Shown: piece by piece, positions 43,282 through 52,472 of the stretch
How the letters are laid out: each line of letters starts with the position of its first letter
Numbering within the stretch: the first letter of the stretch is position 1
Assembly: GCA_934394545.1 (NCBI GenBank)
Contig: CAKRRG010000006.1
Span: forward strand, 1 to 64,000
DNA length: 64,000 bases
Reading direction: 5' to 3'
Source of the DNA: an uncultured Blautia sp.
Lineage (GTDB): Bacteria; Bacillota; Clostridia; Lachnospirales; Lachnospiraceae
Notes under the pieces: model-generated
Told to the model about the DNA's origin: nothing
The model's input: the letters and a program-made list of their open reading frames with translations, nothing else
The model's database searches: none
Made by a program: the position numbers and the translations under genes

Positions 43282-43737
43282 TCATCTTTTACTCAAAATA
43301 CCACTAAGCTTCTCCATAACGCCTTCTGCCAATTCTGCACTCTTGCAGGCGCACATAATCGTATCATCTCCTGCTATGCACCCAAGGATTTCCGGCCATT
43401 TCAAAGCATCCAAAGCAGTGGCAACTCCCATTGCCATACCGGTAACCGTCTTGATCACGACCAGATTCTGCGCTACGTCAATGGACACAACTGCATCATT
43501 TAACACTCTTGTATACTGATTACCCAGCCCCGGCTGGGTATCCTGAAGGATCGCATAACGGGATTTCCCGTCTTTTCCTGCAACCTTAGTCATTTTCAGT
43601 GCACGGATATCTCGTGAAACCGTAGCCTGCGTCACCTTAAAACCGGCTTCATTCAGTCTGGCTGCCAGTTCTTCCTGTGTATCTATGTTATATTCTTTTA
43701 TCAGTTCGATGATTTTTTCATGTCTTGCTGATTTCAC
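43282..43737 (-). CDS. argR: Arginine repressor ArgR
   Basis: The 151-residue regulator has an N-terminal winged helix (SARHEKIIELIKEYNIDTQE, FKVTQATVSRDIRALKMTKV) and a C-terminal oligomerisation and arginine-binding domain (VVIKTVTGMAMGVATALDAL, EILGCIAGDDTIMCACKSAE). It controls arginine genes as a hexamer when arginine is bound. In this operon (nadK-argR-recN) it may have a second role, but that is not shown by the sequence. Confidence 0.95.
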   Translation of the reverse strand: MKSARHEKIIELIKEYNIDTQEELAARLNEAGFKVTQATVSRDIRALKMTKVAGKDGKSRYAILQDTQPGLGNQYTRVLNDAVVSIDVAQNLVVIKTVTGMAMGVATALDALKWPEILGCIAGDDTIMCACKSAELAEGVMEKLSGILSKR

Positions 43738-43766
43738 GTTTTAACCTCCCTGCAAAACAGACTTTG

Positions 43767-44645
43767 TCAGCTGTCTCTCATCTTCTGCCTCAGCACTTCA
43801 ACAAAGCTTAAATGATTCAGCTTTAAAATTCTTGTCTTCACTTCAGCCTTACGGATCACGATTCTGTCTCCTGTGATCATGGCAATCTCAGAATCTCCGT
43901 CAAAAGAAGCCAGTCCCCGCTCGCAATCCTTGTGTCGTCCCTCTCCCATTTCCACAGTGATCACATCCTCTGCCGGAAAAACAATACTGCGGCTGTTCAA
44001 TGTGTGAGGCGCAATAGGAGTCATAATCGTCATTTCTCCACTAGGTGAAACAATAGGTCCTCCAACAGAAAGACTGTATCCGGTAGATCCTGTAGGCGTG
44101 GAGATAATGATTCCGTCAGCATTATAAGAATTCAGATATTCGTCATTCACAAAATTCTTAAATCTTACAACACGAAGAGGACCTTCCCTTGCGATAACAA
44201 TGTCATTTAAAGCAATGTCCTCGCCGATAACCTTCTCTCCCCTGTAAACGGTTCCGCAAAGCATCATCCGTTCTTCTACCTCGTACACATCTGACACCAG
44301 TTTATCTAAAGCCTGATATACAGACTGTCTGTCTACCTCAGCCAGGAAGCCCAGGTTTCCAAGATTCACCCCAAGAAGAGGAATCTGACTACGTATCTCA
44401 TCATGGGCCGCCTGAATATCTCTGGCAGCCTGCAAAAGCGTTCCGTCACCCCCAAGCACAATGATGCACTGGGTTTCTTCCGGAATCATTCTTGGGTCTG
44501 TATAGTGAAAAGCTCCCTCTGACTGTCTTCCCGCCAGCTGAACCTCACAATGTGCCCCTCTTTCGCCCAGATACCTTACCACCTGGTCTGTAAATTCCAA
44601 ATTTTTATCTTTTTCACTGTTGGTTATTATATAAAACTTATTCAT
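43767..44645 (-). CDS. nadK: NAD kinase
   Basis: The 292-residue enzyme phosphorylates NAD to NADP. Visible: the GGDGT motif in IIVLGGDGTLLQAARDIQ, GVNLGNLGFLAEVD and the second motif YNADGIIISTPTGSTGYSLS that binds NAD, then the beta-rich C-terminal part ending in a basic tail. It lies 36 bases after tlyA and 29 before argR in the operon. Confidence 0.96.
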   Translation of the reverse strand: MNKFYIITNSEKDKNLEFTDQVVRYLGERGAHCEVQLAGRQSEGAFHYTDPRMIPEETQCIIVLGGDGTLLQAARDIQAAHDEIRSQIPLLGVNLGNLGFLAEVDRQSVYQALDKLVSDVYEVEERMMLCGTVYRGEKVIGEDIALNDIVIAREGPLRVVRFKNFVNDEYLNSYNADGIIISTPTGSTGYSLSVGGPIVSPSGEMTIMTPIAPHTLNSRSIVFPAEDVITVEMGEGRHKDCERGLASFDGDSEIAMITGDRIVIRKAEVKTRILKLNHLSFVEVLRQKMRDS

Positions 44646-44681
44646 AACATATTTTCCGTATCTGTTTCCTGTGAGTACGAT

Positions 44682-45506
44682 TTATTTTACAGCTGGTTTA
44701 TCCAGTGCTCCGTGAGCCTGGGCAACCACATCCTCTACCTTCACGGCAAGACTGTCGGCAACCGTGGTTCCTTCTGGTCTTTTCTTCAGATGAAGCAAAT
44801 ACTCAATATTTCCTTCCGGTCCCTTTATGGGAGAAAAAGACAGGTGACAGGGCTCCAGGGAAATGCTCATGGCAAAATCCCTGACCTTTTCAATAACCTC
44901 TTCATGAACTGCGGGATCACGGACAACGCCTTTCTTTCCTACCTTCTCCCGGCCAGCTTCAAACTGCGGCTTGATCAGGCAGACAACTTCCCCATCCTCT
45001 GTAAGAAGGTTTCTGACAGGTCCCAGAACCTTCGTCAGGGAAATAAAGGAAACATCAATGGAAGAAAAGGCAGGTGGTTCCTGAATATCCTCCGGCACTA
45101 CATAACGGATATTTGTCTTCTCCATGCACACAACTCTTGGATCATTACGAAGCTTCCAGTCCAGCTGGCCATATCCTACATCAATGGAATACACCTTCAC
45201 TCCGCCATTCTGAAGCATGCAATCTGTGAATCCACCTGTTGATGCACCTACATCCATACATACCTTTCCCTGAAGGCTTACATCGAATTCCTCCATTGCC
45301 TTCTCAAGCTTCAGTCCACCACGGCTTACATAAGGAAGGGTATTTCCCCTTACCTCTACCTTCACCGTATCGGCAAACATGGCTCCTGCTTTATCTTCCT
45401 TCTGATCATCCACATAAACCTGTCCGGCCATAATATATGCTTTTGCCTTTTCTCTGGAAGGTGCAAGAGCGCGCTCCACCAGCATCATATCCAATCGTTT
45501 CTTCAT
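44682..45506 (-). CDS. tlyA: TlyA-family rRNA (cytidine-2'-O)-methyltransferase
   Basis: The 274-residue protein has an N-terminal S4 RNA-binding domain (MKKRLDMMLVERALAPSREK, AKAYIMAGQVYVDD) and an FtsJ-type methylase domain with CMDVGASTGGFTDCMLQNG and VYSIDVGYGQLDWKLRNDPR. Relatives methylate 16S and/or 23S rRNA and affect capreomycin sensitivity; which rRNA is unknown. It overlaps the dxs stop by 4 bases (ATGA), showing translational coupling. Confidence 0.93.
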   Translation of the reverse strand: MKKRLDMMLVERALAPSREKAKAYIMAGQVYVDDQKEDKAGAMFADTVKVEVRGNTLPYVSRGGLKLEKAMEEFDVSLQGKVCMDVGASTGGFTDCMLQNGGVKVYSIDVGYGQLDWKLRNDPRVVCMEKTNIRYVVPEDIQEPPAFSSIDVSFISLTKVLGPVRNLLTEDGEVVCLIKPQFEAGREKVGKKGVVRDPAVHEEVIEKVRDFAMSISLEPCHLSFSPIKGPEGNIEYLLHLKKRPEGTTVADSLAVKVEDVVAQAHGALDKPAVK

Positions 45507-47374
45507 TCTCTTAATCCTTCCAACGTTTTCATAATTTTATCTGTAATAGCAGAGGTGCTAAGCCCCAGCTTGGCCCGAAGACTGTCCACACCTCCATGAG
45601 CTACGAAACAGTCTGGAATGGCCACCGGAAGCACCTGGACTTCAGGATGACATTCCTCCATATAGCCACACACATGCTGCCCATAACCGCCATTTTGAAC
45701 ATTTTCTTCTACTGTCACCACCAGCTTATGATTCTCTGCCAGCTGATCCAGCAAAGCCGTGTCTAATGGTTTTACAAATCGAACATTTACAAAAGTCGGA
45801 TCAACTCCTACTTCTCTTAATTCACCCAAAACATCCTCACAGATTTCTACCATACTGCCCAGTGCCAGAACTGCCACCTGATTTCCCATATGAAGCACTT
45901 CGCTTTTTCCCATTTTTACAGGTTCTGTATATTCCTGCAGCCCCTGATATGCATTTCCCCTTGGATAGCGGATTGCTACCGGACCCTCGATTCCTACCGC
46001 AAAGCGGAACATTTCTTTTAACTCCCAGTCATTCTTGGGCGCCATTACCGTCATTCCCGGCATCATACTCAGATAAGACAGATCAAAATTTCCCTGATGT
46101 GTTTCTCCGTCTGCACCAACCAGACCAGCCCTGTCCACAGCAAAAATAACATGCAGCTTCTGCATGCACACATCATGGAGCATCTGATCCACAGCTCTCT
46201 GTAAAAAGGACGAATAAATAGCAACCACCGGAAGCACTCCTCCCAGCGCCAGACCGGCCGCAAAGGAAACTGCATGTTCCTCTGCGATTCCCACATCAAA
46301 AAACCGTTTCGGAAATCTCTGGGAAAATTTCTTAAGTCCGGTACCATCAGGCATTGCCGCTGTAATGGCAACCAGCTTCGTCTCCTTTTCTGCCGTTTCA
46401 CATAGTACATCTGAAAAAACATCCGTATAACCTGGACAAACCTTCTTCTGGGTAAGCTTGCCTGTTTTTACATCAAATGGTCCGATTCCGTGAAACATAT
46501 CCGGGTTCTGTCTTGCAGGCTCATAGCCACGCCCCTTCTCTGTGAGAACATGAACTACAACAGGTCCCTTCACACGCTTGGCTTCGTTAAAAAGCCGCAT
46601 CATCTGACGCATATTATGTCCGTCTACAGGTCCAAGATAAGTCAGTCCCATATTTTCAAATAACATTCCAGGAATAAACAGCTGCTTAATACTGCTTTTT
46701 GTCCTTCTCATGGCATCTACCATAGCGGTTCCTACATGAGGAATCTTCTTTACCGCTTTATTCAGACTTATCTTCATTCCTGTATATGCCTCTGCTGTAC
46801 GAAGAGCGCTGAGATAATTGGACATTCCCCCTACATTTGGAGAAATTGACATATTATTATCATTCAAGACAATAATAAAATTGCTGTCCAGATTGGCAGC
46901 ATTATTCAAAGCTTCATAGGCCATGCCACCTGTAAGTGCACCATCTCCAATCACAGAAACCACATGGTATTGCTCTCCTTGAAGGTCTCTTGCCCTCACA
47001 TAACCAAGACCTGCGGAAATAGAATCTGAACTGTGTCCTGCGTCAAAGGAGTCACAGCTGCTTTCTCCTCTTTTTGGAAAGCCACTTAAGCCCCCCTCCT
47101 TGCGCAGTTTGTCAAACTCGCCCTTTCGCCCGGTAAGGATCTTATGGGTATAGGCCTGATGACCCACATCCCAGATCAGCTTGTCATCCGGAAAATCCAG
47201 TACATTATGCAGCGCAAGTGTAAGCTCTACCACTCCAAGATTGGATGCCAGATGTCCTCCTGTCCTGCTAACGGATTCAATCAAAAAGCTTCGTATTTCA
47301 TCTGCCAGCTGCGGAAATTCAGCCAGGGGAATTTTATGAATATCGTTGGGCTTTTTTATTTTATCCAGAATCAT
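45503..47374 (-). CDS. dxs: 1-deoxy-D-xylulose-5-phosphate synthase
   Basis: The 623-residue thiamine-diphosphate enzyme makes DXP from pyruvate and glyceraldehyde 3-phosphate, the first step of the MEP isoprenoid route. Visible: the TPP-binding VIGDGALTGGMAYEALNNA ending in LNDNNMSISPNVGG, GLTYLGPVDGHNM, IAEEHAVSFAAGLALGGVLP and DRAGLVGADGETHQGNFDLS. ATG 47374 is preceded by AAGAAGGG; the longer frame runs into ispA. It lies 13 bases after ispA, which uses the pathway product. Confidence 0.96.
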   Translation of the reverse strand: MILDKIKKPNDIHKIPLAEFPQLADEIRSFLIESVSRTGGHLASNLGVVELTLALHNVLDFPDDKLIWDVGHQAYTHKILTGRKGEFDKLRKEGGLSGFPKRGESSCDSFDAGHSSDSISAGLGYVRARDLQGEQYHVVSVIGDGALTGGMAYEALNNAANLDSNFIIVLNDNNMSISPNVGGMSNYLSALRTAEAYTGMKISLNKAVKKIPHVGTAMVDAMRRTKSSIKQLFIPGMLFENMGLTYLGPVDGHNMRQMMRLFNEAKRVKGPVVVHVLTEKGRGYEPARQNPDMFHGIGPFDVKTGKLTQKKVCPGYTDVFSDVLCETAEKETKLVAITAAMPDGTGLKKFSQRFPKRFFDVGIAEEHAVSFAAGLALGGVLPVVAIYSSFLQRAVDQMLHDVCMQKLHVIFAVDRAGLVGADGETHQGNFDLSYLSMMPGMTVMAPKNDWELKEMFRFAVGIEGPVAIRYPRGNAYQGLQEYTEPVKMGKSEVLHMGNQVAVLALGSMVEICEDVLGELREVGVDPTFVNVRFVKPLDTALLDQLAENHKLVVTVEENVQNGGYGQHVCGYMEECHPEVQVLPVAIPDCFVAHGGVDSLRAKLGLSTSAITDKIMKTLEGLRE

Positions 47375-47387
47375 TTGTACCCTTCTT

Positions 47388-48302
47388 TCACTTCCTGCGT
47401 CCCACAAGCTCTTTCACAAGGGCAAACAGGAATTCATTTTTCTTATCCAGTCCTTCCAGCAGCTTAACAGCCTCAGCTGACAACTCCTCTACCTGTTGTG
47501 ACGCTTTCTCAACTCCCATTATTGTTACATAGGTAGTCTTATGATTCTTCTCGTCACTGTGGATTGGCTTTCCAAGCTCCTCTTTGGTACTGGTCACATC
47601 CAAAATATCATCCCGGATCTGAAAAGCAAGTCCTATATTTTTGGCAGCTTTTTCTACTGCAGCAAGTTCTTCTGCAGAGGCTCCGCCGAGAATAGCACCA
47701 GTCATCATAGAAGCCTCTATAAGTGCAGAGGTCTTATTCTCGTAAATATAATCGATCATCTGACGGCTCATAGGCTTGCCATCATTCTCCACATCAACAC
47801 TCTGTCCACCGAGCATTCCGTATAGTCCGGTCTTATGGGCCATTACCTTCAGAGCCTGGATTACATGCGCCTGAGCATATGGCGTATCTGCCCTGTCAAA
47901 AGCAGTGAACATCACCTCATAGGCATAATTCAGAAGTGCCACACCGCTAAGTACACCCATAGCCTCTCCGTAAACCTTATGGGTAGTAAGGCGTCCTCTT
48001 CTGTAATCATCATTATCAATAGCCGGCAGATCATCATGAACCAATGAATGGGTATGGATCATTTCTATAGCTGCCATAAATGGATATGCCAGTTTTTCCT
48101 CTCCGCCAAACATTCTCAAGGTCTCCAGCACCAACATGGGACGAAGACGCTTGCCTCCTGCCAGAACGCTGTAATTCATTGCCTGTGCCATGGTCTTTGC
48201 AAAACCCTCTTCTCGTGGAAGGTAAGACGTAAGCACCTTATCAATTTCTTCTGTTCTTTTCTTTAATTCATCTTGAAAATTCACCAAGGCTACCATCCTC
48301 AT
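47388..48302 (-). CDS. ispA: Polyprenyl synthetase (farnesyl/geranyl diphosphate synthase)
   Basis: The 304-residue enzyme condenses isoprene units. It has the first Asp-rich motif LVHDDLPAIDNDDYRRGRLT, GLYGMLGGQSVDVEN, and the second FQIRDDILDVTSTKEELGKP. Start options: ATG 48302, ATG 48296, or GTG 48284, which begins VNFQDELKKRTEEID; the ATGs overlap xseB by 29-35 bases and none has a perfect signal, so the start is open by six codons. It shares the operon with dxs, which supplies precursors. Confidence 0.93.
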   Translation of the reverse strand: MRMVALVNFQDELKKRTEEIDKVLTSYLPREEGFAKTMAQAMNYSVLAGGKRLRPMLVLETLRMFGGEEKLAYPFMAAIEMIHTHSLVHDDLPAIDNDDYRRGRLTTHKVYGEAMGVLSGVALLNYAYEVMFTAFDRADTPYAQAHVIQALKVMAHKTGLYGMLGGQSVDVENDGKPMSRQMIDYIYENKTSALIEASMMTGAILGGASAEELAAVEKAAKNIGLAFQIRDDILDVTSTKEELGKPIHSDEKNHKTTYVTIMGVEKASQQVEELSAEAVKLLEGLDKKNEFLFALVKELVGRRK

Positions 48303-48495
48303 TCATCTGCAGCATTTTCTTCTCTACAGTATCAAGCTTATCATTACAATATTTCAAAAGCTCCATTCCCTGTTTATAAAGACGGAAAGAATCCTCCAGG
48401 GAGGTTTCACGGTTCTCCAGCTTATCGGCCAGAGCATCCAGCTCTGAAAAAGCTTCCTCCAGAGTCTTCTCTTCTTTTTTCTCCTCAGCCATCAT
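48268..48495 (-). CDS. xseB: Exodeoxyribonuclease VII small subunit
   Basis: The 75-residue helical protein (EKTLEEAFSELDALADKLEN, SLEDSFRLYKQGMELLKYCN, KLDTVEKKMLQMNEDG) shows the XseB pattern LExxxxxLExxVxxLE and SLExSLxLxxxGxxL. It forms exonuclease VII with XseA, which degrades single-stranded DNA. It overlaps xseA by 11 bases and its end overlaps the ispA start. Confidence 0.95.
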   Translation of the reverse strand: MMAEEKKEEKTLEEAFSELDALADKLENRETSLEDSFRLYKQGMELLKYCNDKLDTVEKKMLQMNEDGSLGEFSR

Positions 48496-49699
48496 CCCGT
48501 ACCTCTTTCTTTATATTTCGCACAGTCGTCTCTATAGTACCGTCTGTCACATAAATCTGCAGACTATCCCCTTGTTTCACTTGTGAAACGCTTGTCAAAG
48601 TCTTACCTTCTCCGTCTGATACATAGGAATAACCCTGATTCAGCTTTCTAAGAGGAGAAAGACCATGAAACCGTTCCAGATAAAGGGACAGCCTGTATCT
48701 TTTGTCTTTTATCTTTTGTTCCATGGCAGACCGGATACGATCCTGCATATCTGTTACATATTGCTGACGATCCCGCAGCCTGCTCTCCGGATTCAGATAG
48801 GAGAGCCGTGTCCGGTATCTTTCCAGCCTCATCTGACTTACTTCGATTTTATTCCGTACTGCACGCGTAAGCCGCTCTTCATATCCCTGCATGGAATTCA
48901 AAAGGCTCTGACAGTCGAAATAAGCCAGCTCTGCTGCTGCCGACGGTGTAGGGGCGCGAAGATCTGCCACAAAGTCTGCAATTGTAAAATCAGTCTCATG
49001 GCCAACTGCGGAGATAATAGGTGTATGGCATTCAAAAATCGCTCTTGCCACCTCTTCTTCATTAAAAGCCCACAATTCCTCAATGGAACCTCCTCCGCGG
49101 CCTACAATGATAACGTCCACCCCTGCCTGATCCAGCATCCGGATTCCCTGGACAATACTTGCAGCTGCACCCTCACCCTGCACAAGAGCCGGATAAAGGA
49201 TGCTCTGGATAAAAGGGTTCCTTCTGCTGGAAACATTAATAATATCCCTGATCGCCGCACCTGTAGGAGAGGTAACGATTCCTACCCTGTGGGCAAACTC
49301 CGGGATAGGCTGTTTGTACTCCGGCGCAAACATTCCCATGTCTTCCAGTTCCTGCTTCAGAGCCAGATACCTCTCATAAAGCGCACCTGCGCCCTCCAGA
49401 GTGATCTCCCTGGCATAGAACTGATAAACGCCGTCTCTTTCATAAACATCTACTCTTCCCCCTGCTACCACCTTATCTCCATCCTTCATACGGAAGGCAA
49501 GGCCTTTCCTGGAGCCGGCGAACATAATACACTTGAGGGTTCCCCCCTCATCCTTCAGGGTAAAGTAGATATGACCTGTGGAGTGGTATTTACAATTCGA
49601 TACCTCTCCTTTCACATAAATATTCTGTAAAAAATAGTCCTGGGCAAACATATTCTTCACATAGCGGTTTACCTGACCAACAGAATAGACATTATTCAT
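48485..49699 (-). CDS. xseA: Exodeoxyribonuclease VII large subunit
   Basis: The 404-residue protein has an N-terminal OB-fold (NIYVKGEVSNCKYHSTGHIY, LKCIMFAGSRKGLAFRMKDG), the catalytic region with RVGIVTSPTGAAIRDIINVS and GRGGGSIEELWAFNEEEVAR, VGHETDFTIADFVADLRAPT, and a coiled-coil C-terminal part. It is the nuclease subunit that works with XseB. It begins 8 bases inside the nusB end. Slightly shorter than E. coli XseA but normal for Firmicutes. Confidence 0.95.
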   Translation of the reverse strand: MNNVYSVGQVNRYVKNMFAQDYFLQNIYVKGEVSNCKYHSTGHIYFTLKDEGGTLKCIMFAGSRKGLAFRMKDGDKVVAGGRVDVYERDGVYQFYAREITLEGAGALYERYLALKQELEDMGMFAPEYKQPIPEFAHRVGIVTSPTGAAIRDIINVSSRRNPFIQSILYPALVQGEGAAASIVQGIRMLDQAGVDVIIVGRGGGSIEELWAFNEEEVARAIFECHTPIISAVGHETDFTIADFVADLRAPTPSAAAELAYFDCQSLLNSMQGYEERLTRAVRNKIEVSQMRLERYRTRLSYLNPESRLRDRQQYVTDMQDRIRSAMEQKIKDKRYRLSLYLERFHGLSPLRKLNQGYSYVSDGEGKTLTSVSQVKQGDSLQIYVTDGTIETTVRNIKKEVRDDG

Positions 49700-50249
49700 T
49701 CTTATTTTCCGGTGCCTTAGAGCTTACATTCCGATTGACAACTACAACCTTCTTAGAAGGATCCTTCACCTTAAAGCCGGACTTCGGTCTTACAGAGGTC
49801 TGCTGTTCCTCTCTGACCGGTGCCTTTCTTGCGGCAACCTTCTTATCCGGGTTGGCGATCTTACCAAGGATTCCGTTTACAAATGCGCCGGATTCCTCTG
49901 AACCGAAGCATTTCGCCAGTTCTACCGCCTCATTAATGGCAACTCCAACAGGCACTTCTTCTTTCTCATATTCAAGCTCATACACAGCCAGACGAAGCAC
50001 AGTCAGGTCAACACGATTCATACGGCTGGTCTTCCAGCCCATACTGATGCTGTTCAGCTTCTCGTCAAGTTCTCTGGTATGGTTCATAATGTTCATATAT
50101 TTGCGGCTGATATACTCTCTGTCACTCTCTTCCAGATTCTCAATATCGGACAAATATAATGCCAGCTGCTCTTCCATTTCCTTCTGTGTATTAAACTCGC
50201 TGATAAAAAGCAGCTTAAAAATATGTTCTCTCTGTTCCCTTCTTCTCAT
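49692..50249 (-). CDS. nusB: Transcription antitermination factor NusB with C-terminal extension
   Basis: The first 135 residues are NusB: MRRREQREHIFKLLFISEFN, ISMGWKTSRMNRVDLTVLRL, AVYELEYEKEEVPVGVAINE, AVELAKCFGSEESGAFVNGI, LGKIA. NusB binds boxA RNA with ribosomal protein S10 in rRNA antitermination. About 45 further residues (KKVAARKAPVREEQQ and on) are basic and look disordered, which is beyond the usual length. It heads the run xseA-xseB-ispA-dxs, 90 bases after the Asp23 gene with a terminator between. Confidence 0.94.
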   Translation of the reverse strand: MRRREQREHIFKLLFISEFNTQKEMEEQLALYLSDIENLEESDREYISRKYMNIMNHTRELDEKLNSISMGWKTSRMNRVDLTVLRLAVYELEYEKEEVPVGVAINEAVELAKCFGSEESGAFVNGILGKIANPDKKVAARKAPVREEQQTSVRPKSGFKVKDPSKKVVVVNRNVSSKAPENKNE

Positions 50250-50298
50250 GCTTCCTCCTGCTATTTAACTCCTACTATTTAACTCCCACTTAATCACT

Positions 50299-50339
50299 AC
50301 AAAGAAATGTCTGCTTACGCAGACATCTCTATACTTTGT
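50299..50339 (-). terminator. Terminator after the Asp23 gene
   Basis: Perfect 8-base arms ATGTCTGC / GCAGACAT around a 4-base loop, flanked by complementary ACAAAG and CTTTGT, followed on the minus strand by TTTCTTTG. Confidence 0.6.
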
Positions 50340-50726
50340 TTATTTTCCTTTTTCGTTCTCCATATCCACACTTGCAATATGAATATTAACATCTGCGACC
50401 TCAAGTCCTGTCATATTCTCAATGGCCGCTTTCACCTTCTCCTGCACCTTCTTACTGGTCTCAAGAATGTTCATGCCATATTCGATATTCAGGTTAAGGT
50501 CAACGCTTACAACACCGTCTATTATTTCAACCTTAACGCCCTTGGAAAGATTCTTCATTCCCAGCTTACTTACCAGTTCATTGGTAATATTACCAGCCAT
50601 GGAGGCAACACCGTCTACTTCTGTAGCAGCAAGTCCGGCGATAATGGTAACTACCTCGTCTGCGATCTGAACCTCACCGATTCCTTCAATATCCTGTATT
50701 TTATATGTTGTTCTCTTCTCTGCCAT
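50340..50726 (-). CDS. Asp23/Gls24 family envelope stress protein
   Basis: The 128-residue protein (MAEKRTTYKIQDIEGIGEVQ, EVVTIIAGLAATEVDGVASM, VDLNLNIEYGMNILETSKKV, MTGLEVADVNIHIASV) shows the full Asp23 pattern. Family members sit under the membrane and are linked to cell-wall stress; the exact function is not settled. Start at 50726 with AGGAGG 9 bases before. It commonly precedes nusB in Clostridia, as here. Confidence 0.94.
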   Translation of the reverse strand: MAEKRTTYKIQDIEGIGEVQIADEVVTIIAGLAATEVDGVASMAGNITNELVSKLGMKNLSKGVKVEIIDGVVSVDLNLNIEYGMNILETSKKVQEKVKAAIENMTGLEVADVNIHIASVDMENEKGK

Positions 50727-50798
50727 ACTTACAAACCTCCTGGGTATACTTTCACTAAGTATTACTATTATAGCAAAATGCGTCAAAAATGAAAAGAG

Positions 50799-52388
50799 TT
50801 ATTTACTGAATTCCGTTAAGATTAAATCCGGATTTCTGTCTTCTGTCATACCAACACTCCATGCATTAATAAACAGAAGCAGCGGATTACCCTTCAGATC
50901 TGTAACCTTCTTCATATCAGAGGTTCCCACGATCTTGTCCACAGCTATCTCATCTTTATTTGCGATCCATCTGATATGCTCATAAGGCAGATTTTCCAGA
51001 CGGATTTCAACATTATATTCATTCTCCAGACGGTATTTCAGTACATCAAACTGAAGCACACCGACAACGCCCACTATGATTTCTTCCATATTTCCATAAA
51101 GTTCCTGGAAAATCTGGATAGCACCTTCCTGTGCGATCTGGTTGATTCCCTTCACAAACTGTTTTCTCTTCATCGTGTCCAGAAGTCTGACCCTTGCAAA
51201 ATGCTCTGGTGCAAATGTAGGAATCCCCTCAAATGCAAATTTATTTCCGACAGAACAAATCGTATCTCCTATGGAAAAAATACCCGGATCAAATACACCG
51301 ATAATATCTCCTGCATAAGCCTCATCCACAACATGACGGGACTCAGCCATCATCTGCTGAGGCTGGAGAAGTCTCATCTTCTTCTCTCCCTGCACATGAT
51401 ACACTTCCTGGGCAGCGTCAAATTTACCTGAGCAGATACGCATAAACGCAATCCTGTCACGATGAGCCTTATTCATATTTGCCTGGATCTTAAATACAAA
51501 AGCAGAGAAATCATCACTCATAGGGTCGATAAGACCTATGTCTGCCATTCTTGGAAGAGGTGATGTGGTCATTTTCAGAAAATGCTCCAGGAATGTTTCT
51601 ACACCAAAGTTGGTAAGAGCAGATCCGAAAAATACAGGAGTAAGCTCTCCCTTACTTACCAGTTCCTGGTCAAATTCAGCGCTGGCACCGTCCAAAAGCT
51701 CGATTTCCTCAAGAAGCTGTTCCTTCTGCTCTGGATCCATAACTTCAAGCGCACGGGAATCATCCAGGTCGATTTCCTGGAAATTTCCCTCTTTCGTACC
51801 CTTCTGAGTATCTGTAAAAGTAAGGATCTTATTGGTATTACGGTCATAAACTCCGCGGAATTTTTTACCGGAACCAATGGGCCAGTTGATCGGACAGGTT
51901 GCGATACCCAGCTCTTTCTCAATCTCATCCAGAAGATCAAAGGTGTCATTCGCATCACGGTCCATCTTATTAATAAATGTAAAAATAGGAATGTGTCTCA
52001 TAACGCAAACCTTAAACAGCTTTCTGGTCTGTGCCTCAACACCCTTGGAGCCGTCAATTACCATGACTGCAGAATCTGCTGCCATCAGGGTACGGTAGGT
52101 ATCCTCTGAGAAATCCTGATGTCCGGGAGTATCCAGAATGTTGATGCAATATCCGTCGTAATGAAACTGTAATACGGAAGAAGTAACGGAAATACCTCTC
52201 TCCTTCTCAATTTCCATCCAGTCTGATACTGCATGGCGGGCCGTTGCCTTTCCTTTAACACTACCGGCCAGATTAATGGCTCCGCCATACAGCAGGAATT
52301 TCTCAGTCAGAGTGGTCTTACCTGCATCCGGGTGGGAAATGATGGCAAAGGTTCTTCTTTTTTCTATTTCTTTCGTATACTTTGACAC
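50799..52388 (-). CDS. prfC: Peptide chain release factor 3
   Basis: The 529-residue GTPase recycles RF1/RF2 after termination. It has Walker A ISHPDAGKTTLTEKFLLYGG, switch II NILDTPGHQDFSEDTYRTLM, NKMD in FTFINKMDRDAND, and the RF3-specific RVYTGKF-like parts (ICSGKFDAAQEVYHVQGEKK, VGVVGVLQFDVLKYRLENEY). The order of domains is normal. It has no close functional partner next to it, lying between the spoIIIA operon and the Asp23 gene. Confidence 0.96.
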   Translation of the reverse strand: MSKYTKEIEKRRTFAIISHPDAGKTTLTEKFLLYGGAINLAGSVKGKATARHAVSDWMEIEKERGISVTSSVLQFHYDGYCINILDTPGHQDFSEDTYRTLMAADSAVMVIDGSKGVEAQTRKLFKVCVMRHIPIFTFINKMDRDANDTFDLLDEIEKELGIATCPINWPIGSGKKFRGVYDRNTNKILTFTDTQKGTKEGNFQEIDLDDSRALEVMDPEQKEQLLEEIELLDGASAEFDQELVSKGELTPVFFGSALTNFGVETFLEHFLKMTTSPLPRMADIGLIDPMSDDFSAFVFKIQANMNKAHRDRIAFMRICSGKFDAAQEVYHVQGEKKMRLLQPQQMMAESRHVVDEAYAGDIIGVFDPGIFSIGDTICSVGNKFAFEGIPTFAPEHFARVRLLDTMKRKQFVKGINQIAQEGAIQIFQELYGNMEEIIVGVVGVLQFDVLKYRLENEYNVEIRLENLPYEHIRWIANKDEIAVDKIVGTSDMKKVTDLKGNPLLLFINAWSVGMTEDRNPDLILTEFSK

Positions 52389-52472
52389 GTTTAGCCTCCT
52401 ATTTGAATTCTATGTTTCACAAGCCTTATATTTTTGCAGCATTCCTATTCTAGTATAAGGACTGCCGCACTG

